A stretch of DNA of 40,855 bases from an uncultured Fibrobacter sp. (GTDB lineage Bacteria > Fibrobacterota > Fibrobacteria > Fibrobacterales > Fibrobacteraceae): positions 1-40,855 of the forward strand of contig CAMKLO010000030.1 in NCBI GenBank assembly GCA_946413655.1. The letters run 5' to 3'. A program made the translations under genes and the position numbers. This document shows, one piece after another, positions 23,306-31,555 of the stretch. Under the pieces are notes generated by a model. That model worked only from the letters and a program-made list of their open reading frames with translations, was not told the origin of the DNA and made no database searches. The stretch's first letter is position 1. Each line of letters starts with the position of its first letter.

Positions 23306-25537
23306 ATGAATAAGAAAATTGCATTCTCTGTTGTGTTATGTTCTGCTTGCGTGTTTGCTCAGACTGATGAAGTGACAAGCTATGACGATGCGTTTTTTGA
23401 TGAATCTGCGACAGTGAGCGAAGAACCTGTGCCGACTGCTCCGAATTCAGAACGTGTTTCTGAAACTTCTTTGCGTAATTCCGCAAAATCCTCCGATATT
23501 ACTGTTCTTGACGGTTTGTCTGTCGAAGACGAAAGTGAAGTAGAAACATCTCCAGTTGATACGAAAACGAAGGCCGAATCCGTCAAGGTCTTGGATACAA
23601 AGGAATTGCAGGGTTCCAGTGCGACCATTGCCGAAGCGACGAACCGCTCTAGCGGCGTGAAGATTCGCCAGTCAGGAGGCCTCGGCGGTGAAAGTAAAAT
23701 CAATATCCGCGGCATGGAAGGCAAAAACGTAAAGGTGCTAGTTGACGGAGTCCCTGTTGATAATGGCAGCGGCAACTTTTCTGTAAACGATATACCTATT
23801 GATAAAATTGATCGTATCGAAATTTATAAGAGCTATGTACCGGAACGATTTGCAACGGATGGCATGGGTGGTATTATTAACGTTGTTACACATCGTTTGC
23901 CGAATAGTTCTATTAGCGGTTCCTATAGTTTTGGAAGCTTTAATACGCATAAGGCATCCCTTGACGCCAAATATGTATGGGTTAGCGATTCTACGAAAAA
24001 TCGCTCTGTAGAAATTGGACTTTCGGCTTATTACAACTATTCTGACAATGATTACGAGTTTACAACGCCTTATATGGACACTACGGTAACGCGCGACCAT
24101 GACCGTTACTACAGCTACAATATTTCTCCGTTTGTGAATTTCAATAATTTTTGGTTTGACCGGATTTCGCTTGGAGCGGGATTCGGAAGTGTGGATAAAG
24201 AAATCCAATCGAACTTCCATAGAATTGAAGATGCTGTAATGGAAGGCTGGTCATACGGATTTACGTTTGGCCTTGAAAAAAAAGATTTATTTGTTAAAGG
24301 CTTGAGCGGTTCTGTCTTGTTTGAGTTCTCGCACAATTTTGAAAATATAACGGATACAACGCACATCTATTATACAGGTTGGTCTAGGGAAAGCTATCGC
24401 AGAAGTAAGGCTTTGGCAGGTGAAATTAAACAGGGTGGAGCCACTTTGTATGAACGCTATAATAATTCATTCTTGATTCCGTGGAATTTCGATTATGCCT
24501 TTAATAAAAAACACATTTTGAGCTGGAGTGGCATTTATAGATACGATTCCCAAGAGCCTAAGGACAAACTTGCTGTAACGAAGCTCAGCGTTTCTGGGTT
24601 CCCTGGACATAGTCATGGATTTATAACGGGATTATCTCTTGAAAATAATTTCCTTGATTCCAGATTACAAAATGTTGTTGGAATAAAGGGCTTTATCTAT
24701 AAACTTGCTGCCGATGACGATGGCGCTAAGCTGCAACGCCTAGGCGGTGAAAATATAGACTTTGAAAATTTTGGCTATAGCGAAAATATCCGTTTTAAGG
24801 TAATTGAGCCTTTTGCCATTAAGGGAAGTTATCAGCATAGCCTAAGATTTCCGACGCATGAAGAGGTCTTTGGGGATGGACTGTATAGAGCTTCTTCGCC
24901 GAACTTAAATCCTGAAATATCGGATAACTTTACGGCTGGTGCGGAATTGGAATTGAATAACATGCCCTTGCTTTTACGTCTGCATTTGGAATTCAACTGG
25001 TTCTATCTTTTGATGGATGATAGAATTTATTGGAGTAGCCTTGCTGCTGTGCCGCAACCTTACTACAACAGTGTCGGAACGAAAACGCATGGTTTTGAAA
25101 TTGAAGCTTCTGTTGATGTTAATGAGTATTTAGCGATTTCGTATAATGTTACGAATCAGGATGTACGTAGTCGTGAAAAAGACTTGGTTTATGGCATTGA
25201 TAAGGATTTAATCGTTCCGAACATACCGCTTTTTTACATGAATTTTGGCGCAGAATTCCATATTGGAGATCTTCTGTTTAAAGATGACTTCTTTAAGTTG
25301 TATTGGACTGGTTGCTATACGGATGAGTATTATTACAACTGGAATGTTTCCAGAAAACAAAAAAGGATAATTCCTAGCTCATTCTTCCAAGATATTGGTG
25401 TGGAATACTCCGTCCTTGCAAATAAGCTTTCATGGAGCTTTGAAGTGAGAAACTTTACAGATGCTCTCGTGTATGATAAGTATGGGGAATCAAAGGTTGG
25501 TCGTAGCTTTGCGTCTAAGATAAAGTTTAATCTTTAA
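23306..25537 (+). CDS. TonB-dependent outer-membrane receptor (module B)
   Basis: A 743-residue receptor, paralogous to receptor A through the whole length (shared SVExESE linker, INIRGMEGKN(I/V)KVLV(N/D)GVPV, FNTHKAS, YxFTxPYM and DEYxYxW blocks). The signal peptide is residues 1-18 (VFA); the mature N-terminus QTDEVTSYDD mirrors QDDEVTSFED of receptor A. The candidate TonB box is ITVLDGLSVE (about 69-78). The plug covers about 90-200. The barrel ends ASKIKFNL and so lacks the final aromatic residue common in outer-membrane proteins. Lipoprotein B follows after 29 bp. Divergence from receptor A is greatest in the barrel loops (about 330-480), which implies a different ligand. Confidence 0.94.
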   Translation: MNKKIAFSVVLCSACVFAQTDEVTSYDDAFFDESATVSEEPVPTAPNSERVSETSLRNSAKSSDITVLDGLSVEDESEVETSPVDTKTKAESVKVLDTKELQGSSATIAEATNRSSGVKIRQSGGLGGESKINIRGMEGKNVKVLVDGVPVDNGSGNFSVNDIPIDKIDRIEIYKSYVPERFATDGMGGIINVVTHRLPNSSISGSYSFGSFNTHKASLDAKYVWVSDSTKNRSVEIGLSAYYNYSDNDYEFTTPYMDTTVTRDHDRYYSYNISPFVNFNNFWFDRISLGAGFGSVDKEIQSNFHRIEDAVMEGWSYGFTFGLEKKDLFVKGLSGSVLFEFSHNFENITDTTHIYYTGWSRESYRRSKALAGEIKQGGATLYERYNNSFLIPWNFDYAFNKKHILSWSGIYRYDSQEPKDKLAVTKLSVSGFPGHSHGFITGLSLENNFLDSRLQNVVGIKGFIYKLAADDDGAKLQRLGGENIDFENFGYSENIRFKVIEPFAIKGSYQHSLRFPTHEEVFGDGLYRASSPNLNPEISDNFTAGAELELNNMPLLLRLHLEFNWFYLLMDDRIYWSSLAAVPQPYYNSVGTKTHGFEIEASVDVNEYLAISYNVTNQDVRSREKDLVYGIDKDLIVPNIPLFYMNFGAEFHIGDLLFKDDFFKLYWTGCYTDEYYYNWNVSRKQKRIIPSSFFQDIGVEYSVLANKLSWSFEVRNFTDALVYDKYGESKVGRSFASKIKFNL

Positions 25538-25566
25538 CGGAATTACAAACAATAAAAAGGAAAACA

Positions 25567-26811
25567 ATGAACATGTTCAACAACAAATCTAAATCTTGCA
25601 ATTTCGCAAGTATCGTAAAACAGTCTGCGCTTGCACTTGCTATGGCTAGTGCCCTTGTCGCTTGCGGCGATGATTCCTCTAGCGCTTCGGATGAACCCAA
25701 TAACGAAGGCAAAAAATACGCCCTTGGCTTCATGATGGATAACTCCATGCTTGTAGGAACCGGAAGTTTTTCTGCAGACCAGAGTTCATTGGTGAAAGAC
25801 TTTATTGAAACCAATAATTCTGCTTCTGTTGGTTATTTTAACGGATCCTTGTACATCTTAAATGCCGATGAATCTGGAAACGGAAATCTTGCGCGCTATA
25901 AACTTGACAAGGATAATAATGTCCCTGAAAAGCCTGCTGCTACAGCGAAGTTTAAAGGCACAAGCGCAATGATGTTTAAATTCGTTGACAAAAAGAAAAT
26001 GTATGTGAATCAGACCATGGGTAACGCTATTGTGTCTGTAGACCCGGTTACTTTGAAAAAAATCAATACAATTGATTTTTCCAAGTACCTGGAAGAAGGC
26101 GCTTTAATGATAGCCCCGGGTTCTTCTGTTGTACGTGATGGTAAACTTTACCAGTCCTTGGGCCAGATTGTCTATATGAATGAGAATAGTATTATGACGG
26201 GTGGTTCTGCAATGGTCGCTATTATCGATATCGCAACGGATAAAATTGAAAAAGTTATTCGTGAAGATGCAACCTCATCGCTTGGTATCTATGATGACAT
26301 GAATAACACCATGGCTTTTGTCGATGAAAATGGCGATATTTACTTCTATGCTCTTGGTTCGCTGGGCTTTGTTGAAGGACAAACAGAAGGTTGGGTGCGT
26401 ATCAAGAAGGGTAAAACCGAATTTGACAAGGATTGGGTGTTCCACTTGCACGATGCCGCTTACGATGGCAAGAAAAAGAATGAAAACTATCTTATGGCTG
26501 GTGGTACATACATTGGCGACGGAAAATTTATGGGTTTCTTCGGAAACTTCTCTGACCCAAATAATTTCTATGCGCTTGAATGGAACTTTGTTGTCATTGA
26601 TTTGAAGAAGAAGACCATTGAAAAGGTTGATTTGTCTCCGACGATTCCGTGGTTTGCAGCCTCTATCCATACAGATACAGATGGCTCTGTGTTCATTGGT
26701 CATTCCGATGGAAAGAAGGGCGCTATCTATCGTTACAGGGATGGTAAGGTCGAAAAGGAGATGGACGTCTCCACCGGAACTGCTTACTATGTTGTTCCTC
26801 TTGAAGATTAA
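25567..26811 (+). CDS. XusB/DUF4374-like beta-propeller lipoprotein (module B)
   Basis: A 414-residue lipoprotein paralogous to lipoprotein A. The signal peptide is longer than usual (33 residues before and including Cys33 in the lipobox LVAC); the ATG at 25567 has SD AAAGGA. A Ser/Asp linker leads into the blade repeats: SVGYFNGSLYILNADESGNGNLARYKL, KKKMYVNQTMGNAIVSVDPVTL, VVRDGKLYQSLGQ and others. The GWVRIKKGKTEFDKDWVF block near 275-292 is the strongest link to copy A and to the DUF4374 type. Copy A precedes its receptor, whereas copy B follows it, so order has changed since duplication. The function as a surface chelate-binding partner is inferred from the neighbouring receptor. Confidence 0.8.
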   Translation: MNMFNNKSKSCNFASIVKQSALALAMASALVACGDDSSSASDEPNNEGKKYALGFMMDNSMLVGTGSFSADQSSLVKDFIETNNSASVGYFNGSLYILNADESGNGNLARYKLDKDNNVPEKPAATAKFKGTSAMMFKFVDKKKMYVNQTMGNAIVSVDPVTLKKINTIDFSKYLEEGALMIAPGSSVVRDGKLYQSLGQIVYMNENSIMTGGSAMVAIIDIATDKIEKVIREDATSSLGIYDDMNNTMAFVDENGDIYFYALGSLGFVEGQTEGWVRIKKGKTEFDKDWVFHLHDAAYDGKKKNENYLMAGGTYIGDGKFMGFFGNFSDPNNFYALEWNFVVIDLKKKTIEKVDLSPTIPWFAASIHTDTDGSVFIGHSDGKKGAIYRYRDGKVEKEMDVSTGTAYYVVPLED

Positions 26812-26829
26812 TTAAAGTTTAGACTCCTT

Positions 26830-26888
26830 ATCTTCTATAACCCAGACTACAATAGAAGAAGGTATGGCGTGCCGAACGGTGCGCCATA
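26830..26888 (+). repeat. 59-bp direct repeat, copy 2 (after lipoprotein B)
   Basis: Matches 22957-23015 with three mismatches. The two copies bracket receptor B plus lipoprotein B, 3.87 kb apart, in the same orientation. Confidence 0.9.
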
Positions 26889-26896
26889 TTTTTTTT
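26863..26896 (+). terminator. Rho-independent terminator after lipoprotein B
   Basis: The same 12-bp stem as at 22990, here followed by eight consecutive T (26889-26896), a stronger version than copy 1. Confidence 0.9.
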
Positions 26897-26902
26897 GTGT
26901 CA

Positions 26903-27028
26903 CGTCATCCTGAACGCGTAGCGTGATATAGAATTGTTGGCAATTTATTGCCTTACAATTCTTAGGTTCGAAGGAGCAGGATCCAGTGCTAAATTTGACT
27001 GGATTCTTCGCTTTGCTCAGAATGACGG
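26903..27028 (-). repeat. Inverted dispersed repeat, right copy
   Basis: Reverse-complement copy of 23031-23190 (begins CGTCATCCTGAACGCGTAGC, ends CTTTGCTCAGAATGACG), lacking the extra internal piece of the left copy. Together with the 59-bp direct repeat and the terminators it fills the 303-bp spacer between lipoprotein B and ABC pair B, in which no gene is supported. Confidence 0.85.
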
Positions 27029-27042
27029 GAATAAAAGTAAAT

Positions 27043-27078
27043 GCAAAAAAAGGAAACGCCGGGTAAAATACCCGACGC
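27043..27078 (-). terminator. Terminator for ABC pair B (minus strand)
   Basis: The core hairpin is CGGGTA-AAA-TACCCG (27060-27074), extended by GC pairs. On the minus strand it is followed by a T-rich tract (the A-run at 27045-27051 on the plus strand). It lies about 37 bp after the ABC stop. Confidence 0.75.
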
Positions 27079-27114
27079 TTCTTGTTACTAAGGAGAAATT
27101 TCGTAATTCTTACT

Positions 27115-28833
27115 TTAGGAAATGCTCCATCCCGCTGAAGCTTCCCTGATTTTCAAAAATCTCTTATAAACACCATCTACATTGCAGAGTTCTTTGTGCG
27201 TTCCGCGTTGTACGATGTGTCCACGGTCGATGACGAGAATTTGGTCTGCGTTCTTTACCGTGTTCAAACGGTGGGCGATAGAGATGACTGTTTTTCCTTT
27301 GGTGAGTTCTCCAATCGCTTCCATCAGTTCCGATTCGTTTTCTGGATCTACAGAAGATGTCGCTTCGTCAAGAATGACAACCGGTGCGTCCTTTAATAGC
27401 GCTCGTGCAATGGAAATACGTTGCTTTTCGCCGCCCGAAAGACTGCTTCCGTTTTCTCCGATAATGGTATTGTACCCCTTCGGCAAGGCTTCGATGAAAT
27501 CATGGCAACGAGCGCGTTTGGCGACCTCCACAATTTGTTCGTGCGAGGCGTTCGGACAACCGAATTTAATGTTATTTTCGATGGTGTCATTGAACAGGAA
27601 AACATTTTGGAACACCATCGAAAAATGCGATAGCAATTCATCCGGCGCATAACTCTTGATGTCTTTTCCGCCGAATGTGATTGATCCTGATTTTACATCC
27701 CAAAAACGGACAATCAAGTTGCACAAAGTTGTCTTGCCGCTACCGGAATACCCGACGATAGCGCATTTGGACTTTGCGGGAATTTTAGCGCTGACTTTGT
27801 CAAGAATTATGCGGGAGTCGTAACCGAAAGTCACGTCCTTGATTTCGATATCGGTCTTGTTTTCGTCAACAGATTCCGTTCCTGTAAGCTTTGGAACATT
27901 GTAAGTTTCATCCATTTGGTCCATGGCCGTTTCAATCTGTTCCATCATGAAAGCACCATTGGCGAGCAGCTCCATTTGCCCGTAGATGATAAATCCAGAA
28001 ACGAGGAACATCATGCCGTAGGTAAAATCCATTGTTCCGTGATACGTCATCCATGCGGCGACCAAGATGATGATGCCGCTAAAAATTTCAAGTGTTGCTC
28101 GGAAGAATCCATGCGGAACGAGAATACTTTTTTCCATCTTGATGGCTGTCTTTTCAAATTCATCAAAAGTTTCGTCAAGCTTGGAGGCGTTGCCTCTGCC
28201 AAATGAGCGGATAACGGCGATGCCGCGGATATATTCGATGACATCGTTCGTGACATGCTCGACGGCTTCGTAACGCTTCAATGAAAGTGAATTGGATTTG
28301 CTCTGTATCAGCGTTAAGGGAATAAGCGAAAGTAGAATTCCCGCAATGGCGATGAGCCCCATTTTCCAGTCGAAAATCATGAGGAAAATGGAAATGCCGA
28401 GGCCCTGCAAAATGCCACCCACGACGTTATCTACCGCCATCATCGTGAAGTTTTCGAGGGTCGCCATGTTTGTCGTAATCGTATTGTTGATGCGGCCGAG
28501 CGATTCCTTCGAGAAATAACCCATTGGGGCGTTCTTCAGCTTGTCACCAAGTTCAAGACGTTTATCTGTAAAAATGATGAATCCTGCGGCTGTCATGAAA
28601 ATATTCGTCAAGAACTTGAGAATGATTTTGCCTACAAGCCCGACGGCCAATATAGCGACAGTCTTCCAAATGACATCCATCGTAAGATTGTTGATGTTCA
28701 TCAGTATCCAAAGGAATGCCAATACGGAGAACGAATTGAATATCGTGTTCAATATGCTACAGACAAGGCCCCAATAAATGCGTCCTTTGTGCTTTCCAGA
28801 AAGCTTGATAATCCTTTTCAAAGTCTTAAGCAT
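27115..28833 (-). CDS. Exporter-fold ABC transporter, fused permease-ATPase (pair B, second subunit)
   Basis: A 572-residue half-transporter. The ATG at 28831-28833 (MLKTLKRIIKLSGKHKG) is chosen because AAGGAGG lies 7 bp upstream; a longer frame with 22 extra residues overlaps the preceding gene. The TMD runs about 15-300. In the NBD, Walker A is GYSGSGKTT (near 368), the Q-loop MVFQNVFLF, the signature LSGGEKQR, Walker B VVILDEATSSVDPENE, and the H-loop SIAHR. Start and upstream stop share one base (TAATG), so translation of the pair is coupled. It corresponds to the second subunit of pair A by order and by the DEATxSxD form. ATP hydrolysis should be competent at this site. Confidence 0.93.
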   Translation of the reverse strand: MLKTLKRIIKLSGKHKGRIYWGLVCSILNTIFNSFSVLAFLWILMNINNLTMDVIWKTVAILAVGLVGKIILKFLTNIFMTAAGFIIFTDKRLELGDKLKNAPMGYFSKESLGRINNTITTNMATLENFTMMAVDNVVGGILQGLGISIFLMIFDWKMGLIAIAGILLSLIPLTLIQSKSNSLSLKRYEAVEHVTNDVIEYIRGIAVIRSFGRGNASKLDETFDEFEKTAIKMEKSILVPHGFFRATLEIFSGIIILVAAWMTYHGTMDFTYGMMFLVSGFIIYGQMELLANGAFMMEQIETAMDQMDETYNVPKLTGTESVDENKTDIEIKDVTFGYDSRIILDKVSAKIPAKSKCAIVGYSGSGKTTLCNLIVRFWDVKSGSITFGGKDIKSYAPDELLSHFSMVFQNVFLFNDTIENNIKFGCPNASHEQIVEVAKRARCHDFIEALPKGYNTIIGENGSSLSGGEKQRISIARALLKDAPVVILDEATSSVDPENESELMEAIGELTKGKTVISIAHRLNTVKNADQILVIDRGHIVQRGTHKELCNVDGVYKRFLKIREASAGWSIS

Positions 28834-30587
28834 TATGCAACCTCCTTGTTGGCGGAACTCGCAATATGGCGTTCCCACATGGACTTGTACAAATCGCATT
28901 TTTTCATCAGTTCGTCGTGCGTGCCGCTGTCGGCAAGTTCGCCTTTTTCAATGACGAGAATCTTTTCGGCGTTCTTGATGGTCGAAAGCCTGTGCGCAAT
29001 GACGATGAGCACTTTATCGTGAATGAGCCTTGAAAGCGCCTTTTGGATTTCCGCTTCATTTTCAGGGTCGGCGTAAGCGGTCGCTTCGTCCAAAATGATA
29101 ACGTCTGCGTTTTTGAGGATTGCGCGGGCAATCGTGATGCGCTGGCGTTCGCCTCCAGAGAGTCTGTTGCCGGCGTCGCCTGCTTTTGTATTGTAGCCGT
29201 GTTCAAGAGCACTGATGAACTCGTGGCAACCCGCGGCTTTTGCGGCTTCGTAAACTTCTTCGTCGCTTGCTTCAGGGCGGCCCATGCGGATGTTGTCCAT
29301 GATGGACACGTTGAACAAGTAGTTGTCTTGCGCCACGTAGCTGATTTTTTGCATTTGCTGCTTGAATGGAATCTTTTTCAAACTGACTCCACCGAGTAAT
29401 ATATCGCCTTCACCCACATCCCAGAACCCAGCCATCAATTTGGCGATGGTGGATTTGCCGCTGCCTGAATGCCCGACAATTGCGGTGACGCCTTTTTCTG
29501 CCGTCTTGAACGATATCTTGTTCAAAACGTTCTTTTCTTTATAGCCAAAAGTTACGTCCTTGAATTCGAAAGAAGAGCCGTTGAACTTTACGTTTTCATT
29601 CGGACGAATTTGATCTTTTTCGTTTAAAAAGTCATTCACTTGCGTAAATGACTGGAATACAGAGGCGAACATTTCGGCATAATTCATGGATGCCAGAATC
29701 GGCCCAGAAATGCCCATGCTGAGAACCGCACAAGTGAGGAATGTGGCAAATTCAATCTTTCCGTTCATGAACAAGTAAGTACCGAGCGGAAGCGTCACAA
29801 GTAATGTCGAAGAAAGTGTGTTGAGGCCTGCAGCCGAGAAAAACCAGCAACTGCGCCACCATTCAAGAGTTGTATCGCGGTAGTATTTGCAAGCGTTTGT
29901 GAACTTTCCGAAAGAAGATGCACTTTGGTTGAATGCTTTGATGACTTCGATGCCGTTCACGTATTCCACAATGGAATCATTCATGTCTGCATTTGCCTTG
30001 AAAAACCTTGCGGATTTTTCCTTGTAACCGATTAATTGCCCCATGGTGACCAGAAATCCAAGAGGGATCGTCGCTACAGCGCCAAGTGCCATGCGCCAAT
30101 CCATCACAAATAAAACAACGATTATCGTTAAAGGGGTCACGATGTTTGCCGTCATTTCTGGCACCATGTGCGCAAAAGGCTTTTCGATGCGTTCAACGGT
30201 ATCGACGACTAGCATTTTGTACGAACCTGAGGCTTTATCTAGCATTACGCCCATGGGAATGTGTTCCATTTTTTTGGTGATTGCTGTACGCAATGTTTTT
30301 AAAATGGAAAAAGCCGCTTCGTGCGAAGTCATTGTTGAAATTGTCGAAAAATATGCTTTTAAGGCAAAGGCTGCAATTGCTGTTAATCCATAAATGAGAA
30401 TGTCGTTTAGCGTTACTATTTTATTATAAAAAACAGAAAGCAATTTTGCTGCGCAAAAATAAGGAACAATTCCGCAAAAAACGCCAATGATTGCTAAAAA
30501 AGAGGCTTTGGCGAGTTTTGTTTTTTGATTCCCTGCGTACATCCAAAGTAATTTGAATGAATTTTTTTGAGTGTTGTCTGTAACCAT
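28833..30587 (-). CDS. Exporter-fold ABC transporter, fused permease-ATPase (pair B, first subunit)
   Basis: A 584-residue half-transporter. The TMD spans about 25-310, including the conserved LPLGTYL segment and a WRSCWF stretch. In the NBD, Walker A is GHSGSGKST (372-380), the Q-loop YVAQDNYLF, the signature LSGGERQR (near 476), Walker B VIILDEATAYADPENE, and the H-loop VIAHR. It is the counterpart of the first subunit of pair A. The SD is weak (AGGA, about 10 bp). It diverges from tonB across 245 bp with the shared 16-bp motif. Convergence of this pair on lipoprotein B, and divergence from tonB, place it inside the uptake region; together with the YbtPQ/IrtAB precedent that is the main argument for import and against drug efflux. 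Confidence 0.93.
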   Translation of the reverse strand: MVTDNTQKNSFKLLWMYAGNQKTKLAKASFLAIIGVFCGIVPYFCAAKLLSVFYNKIVTLNDILIYGLTAIAAFALKAYFSTISTMTSHEAAFSILKTLRTAITKKMEHIPMGVMLDKASGSYKMLVVDTVERIEKPFAHMVPEMTANIVTPLTIIVVLFVMDWRMALGAVATIPLGFLVTMGQLIGYKEKSARFFKANADMNDSIVEYVNGIEVIKAFNQSASSFGKFTNACKYYRDTTLEWWRSCWFFSAAGLNTLSSTLLVTLPLGTYLFMNGKIEFATFLTCAVLSMGISGPILASMNYAEMFASVFQSFTQVNDFLNEKDQIRPNENVKFNGSSFEFKDVTFGYKEKNVLNKISFKTAEKGVTAIVGHSGSGKSTIAKLMAGFWDVGEGDILLGGVSLKKIPFKQQMQKISYVAQDNYLFNVSIMDNIRMGRPEASDEEVYEAAKAAGCHEFISALEHGYNTKAGDAGNRLSGGERQRITIARAILKNADVIILDEATAYADPENEAEIQKALSRLIHDKVLIVIAHRLSTIKNAEKILVIEKGELADSGTHDELMKKCDLYKSMWERHIASSANKEVA

Positions 30588-30832
30588 GGCTGTGAAATTC
30601 CTGAAAAAGATAGTTTAGGCTAACAAAATTTAGAACAAAGAACTTTTTTTTGAAGATTTTTTTTTGATTTAAGACGGATTGGATTTTTGCAAAACTTTTT
30701 GGATTGTTAGCGAATTTTGCTCAGAATCGCCATTTCTGTTAAAAATGTTACCCTAGTCTAATTGGAGCTTTTTAAAACCGTTTAGAGTAGAAAACGAAGA
30801 TTGTTTGGAGTTATTTTTTTACGCCCATCAGT
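30588..30832. promoter_or_regulatory. Divergent control region, ABC pair B / tonB operon
   Basis: AACTTTTTGGATTGTT at 30693-30708 is identical to 16989-17004. The 46-bp block 30747-30792 matches the receptor B block and includes the inverted repeat TCTAATTGG (30757-30765), 12-nt spacer, CCGTTTAGA (30778-30786). On the minus strand, TTAGCCTAAACT (30612-30623) resembles the half-site at 8100. No SD is visible at the usual distance before tonB. Confidence 0.65.
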
Positions 30833-31555
30833 GTGGTTCAGATGACTCAGAAACGAATTTATTCAGCTTTATCTTTCAATAAAGCCTTTTATGTGGGGCT
30901 TGCAGTTGCAATCCTTATCCATATAGCCACGCTTTTAAACCCGTATTTCAAGAAAGAAGAAATATCGACACAACGCCCAGATACTCCCGTGATGCATGCG
31001 GAAAAGGTTTATATAGCGCCCCCTCCGCCTCCAGAAGTGCCCCAGGTCGAAAAAAAGATCGTTCGCGCTAAAATTATCCCCAAAGTGGTCGAAAAACCGG
31101 TTGAAGAACAGCCCCCTGAACCAGAACCGATACCGGAAACGCCTGTAGAAACGGCTCCCGTAGCTGTCGCAGCTCCCGTGGTCGAAGCGCCGCCTCCACC
31201 TGCGCCGCCTGTGGTCAAGGAACCGCCAAAACCTTCGGCAGATTCTGTAAAAATGGTAACCCGTACTTACTTGCGCTCGCTCAAAAAGCAACTGGAGCAA
31301 ATCAAGGATTATCCTGCGACGGCAAAGCGCTTAAAGCAGGAAGGTACAGTACGTGTGCGCTTTACCATCCTTGCGGATGGCAAGATTGAACAGATTGAAG
31401 TCTCGGAATCGAGTCGCTATTCGTCGCTAGATAATAGCGCCTTGGAAGCCGTTGCCAACATGGGCAAATTTCAACCTATTCCAAAACTTTTAGAAAAAGA
31501 ACGCTGGCGGATTGAAATCCCGATCCAGTACAAACTTAATGCAGGGAGATCGTAA
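30833..31555 (+). CDS. tonB: TonB energy-transducing protein
   Basis: A 240-residue TonB. An N-terminal membrane anchor runs about 15-35 (FYVGLAVAILIHIATLL), with the conserved His in the helix. A periplasmic Pro/Glu/Val-rich spacer covers about 60-140, including PPPPPEVPQVEKK and EQPPEPEPIPETP. The C-terminal domain is about 155-240, with GTVRVRFTILADGKIEQIEVSESS and LDNSALEAVANMGKFQPIP. The start may be GTG 30833 or ATG 30842; neither has a clear SD. It transmits the proton-motive force from ExbB-ExbD to the receptors. The last base of the stop is the first of the exbB ATG. It is the first gene of the operon controlled by the 30747-30792 block. Confidence 0.93.
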   Translation: MVQMTQKRIYSALSFNKAFYVGLAVAILIHIATLLNPYFKKEEISTQRPDTPVMHAEKVYIAPPPPPEVPQVEKKIVRAKIIPKVVEKPVEEQPPEPEPIPETPVETAPVAVAAPVVEAPPPPAPPVVKEPPKPSADSVKMVTRTYLRSLKKQLEQIKDYPATAKRLKQEGTVRVRFTILADGKIEQIEVSESSRYSSLDNSALEAVANMGKFQPIPKLLEKERWRIEIPIQYKLNAGRS

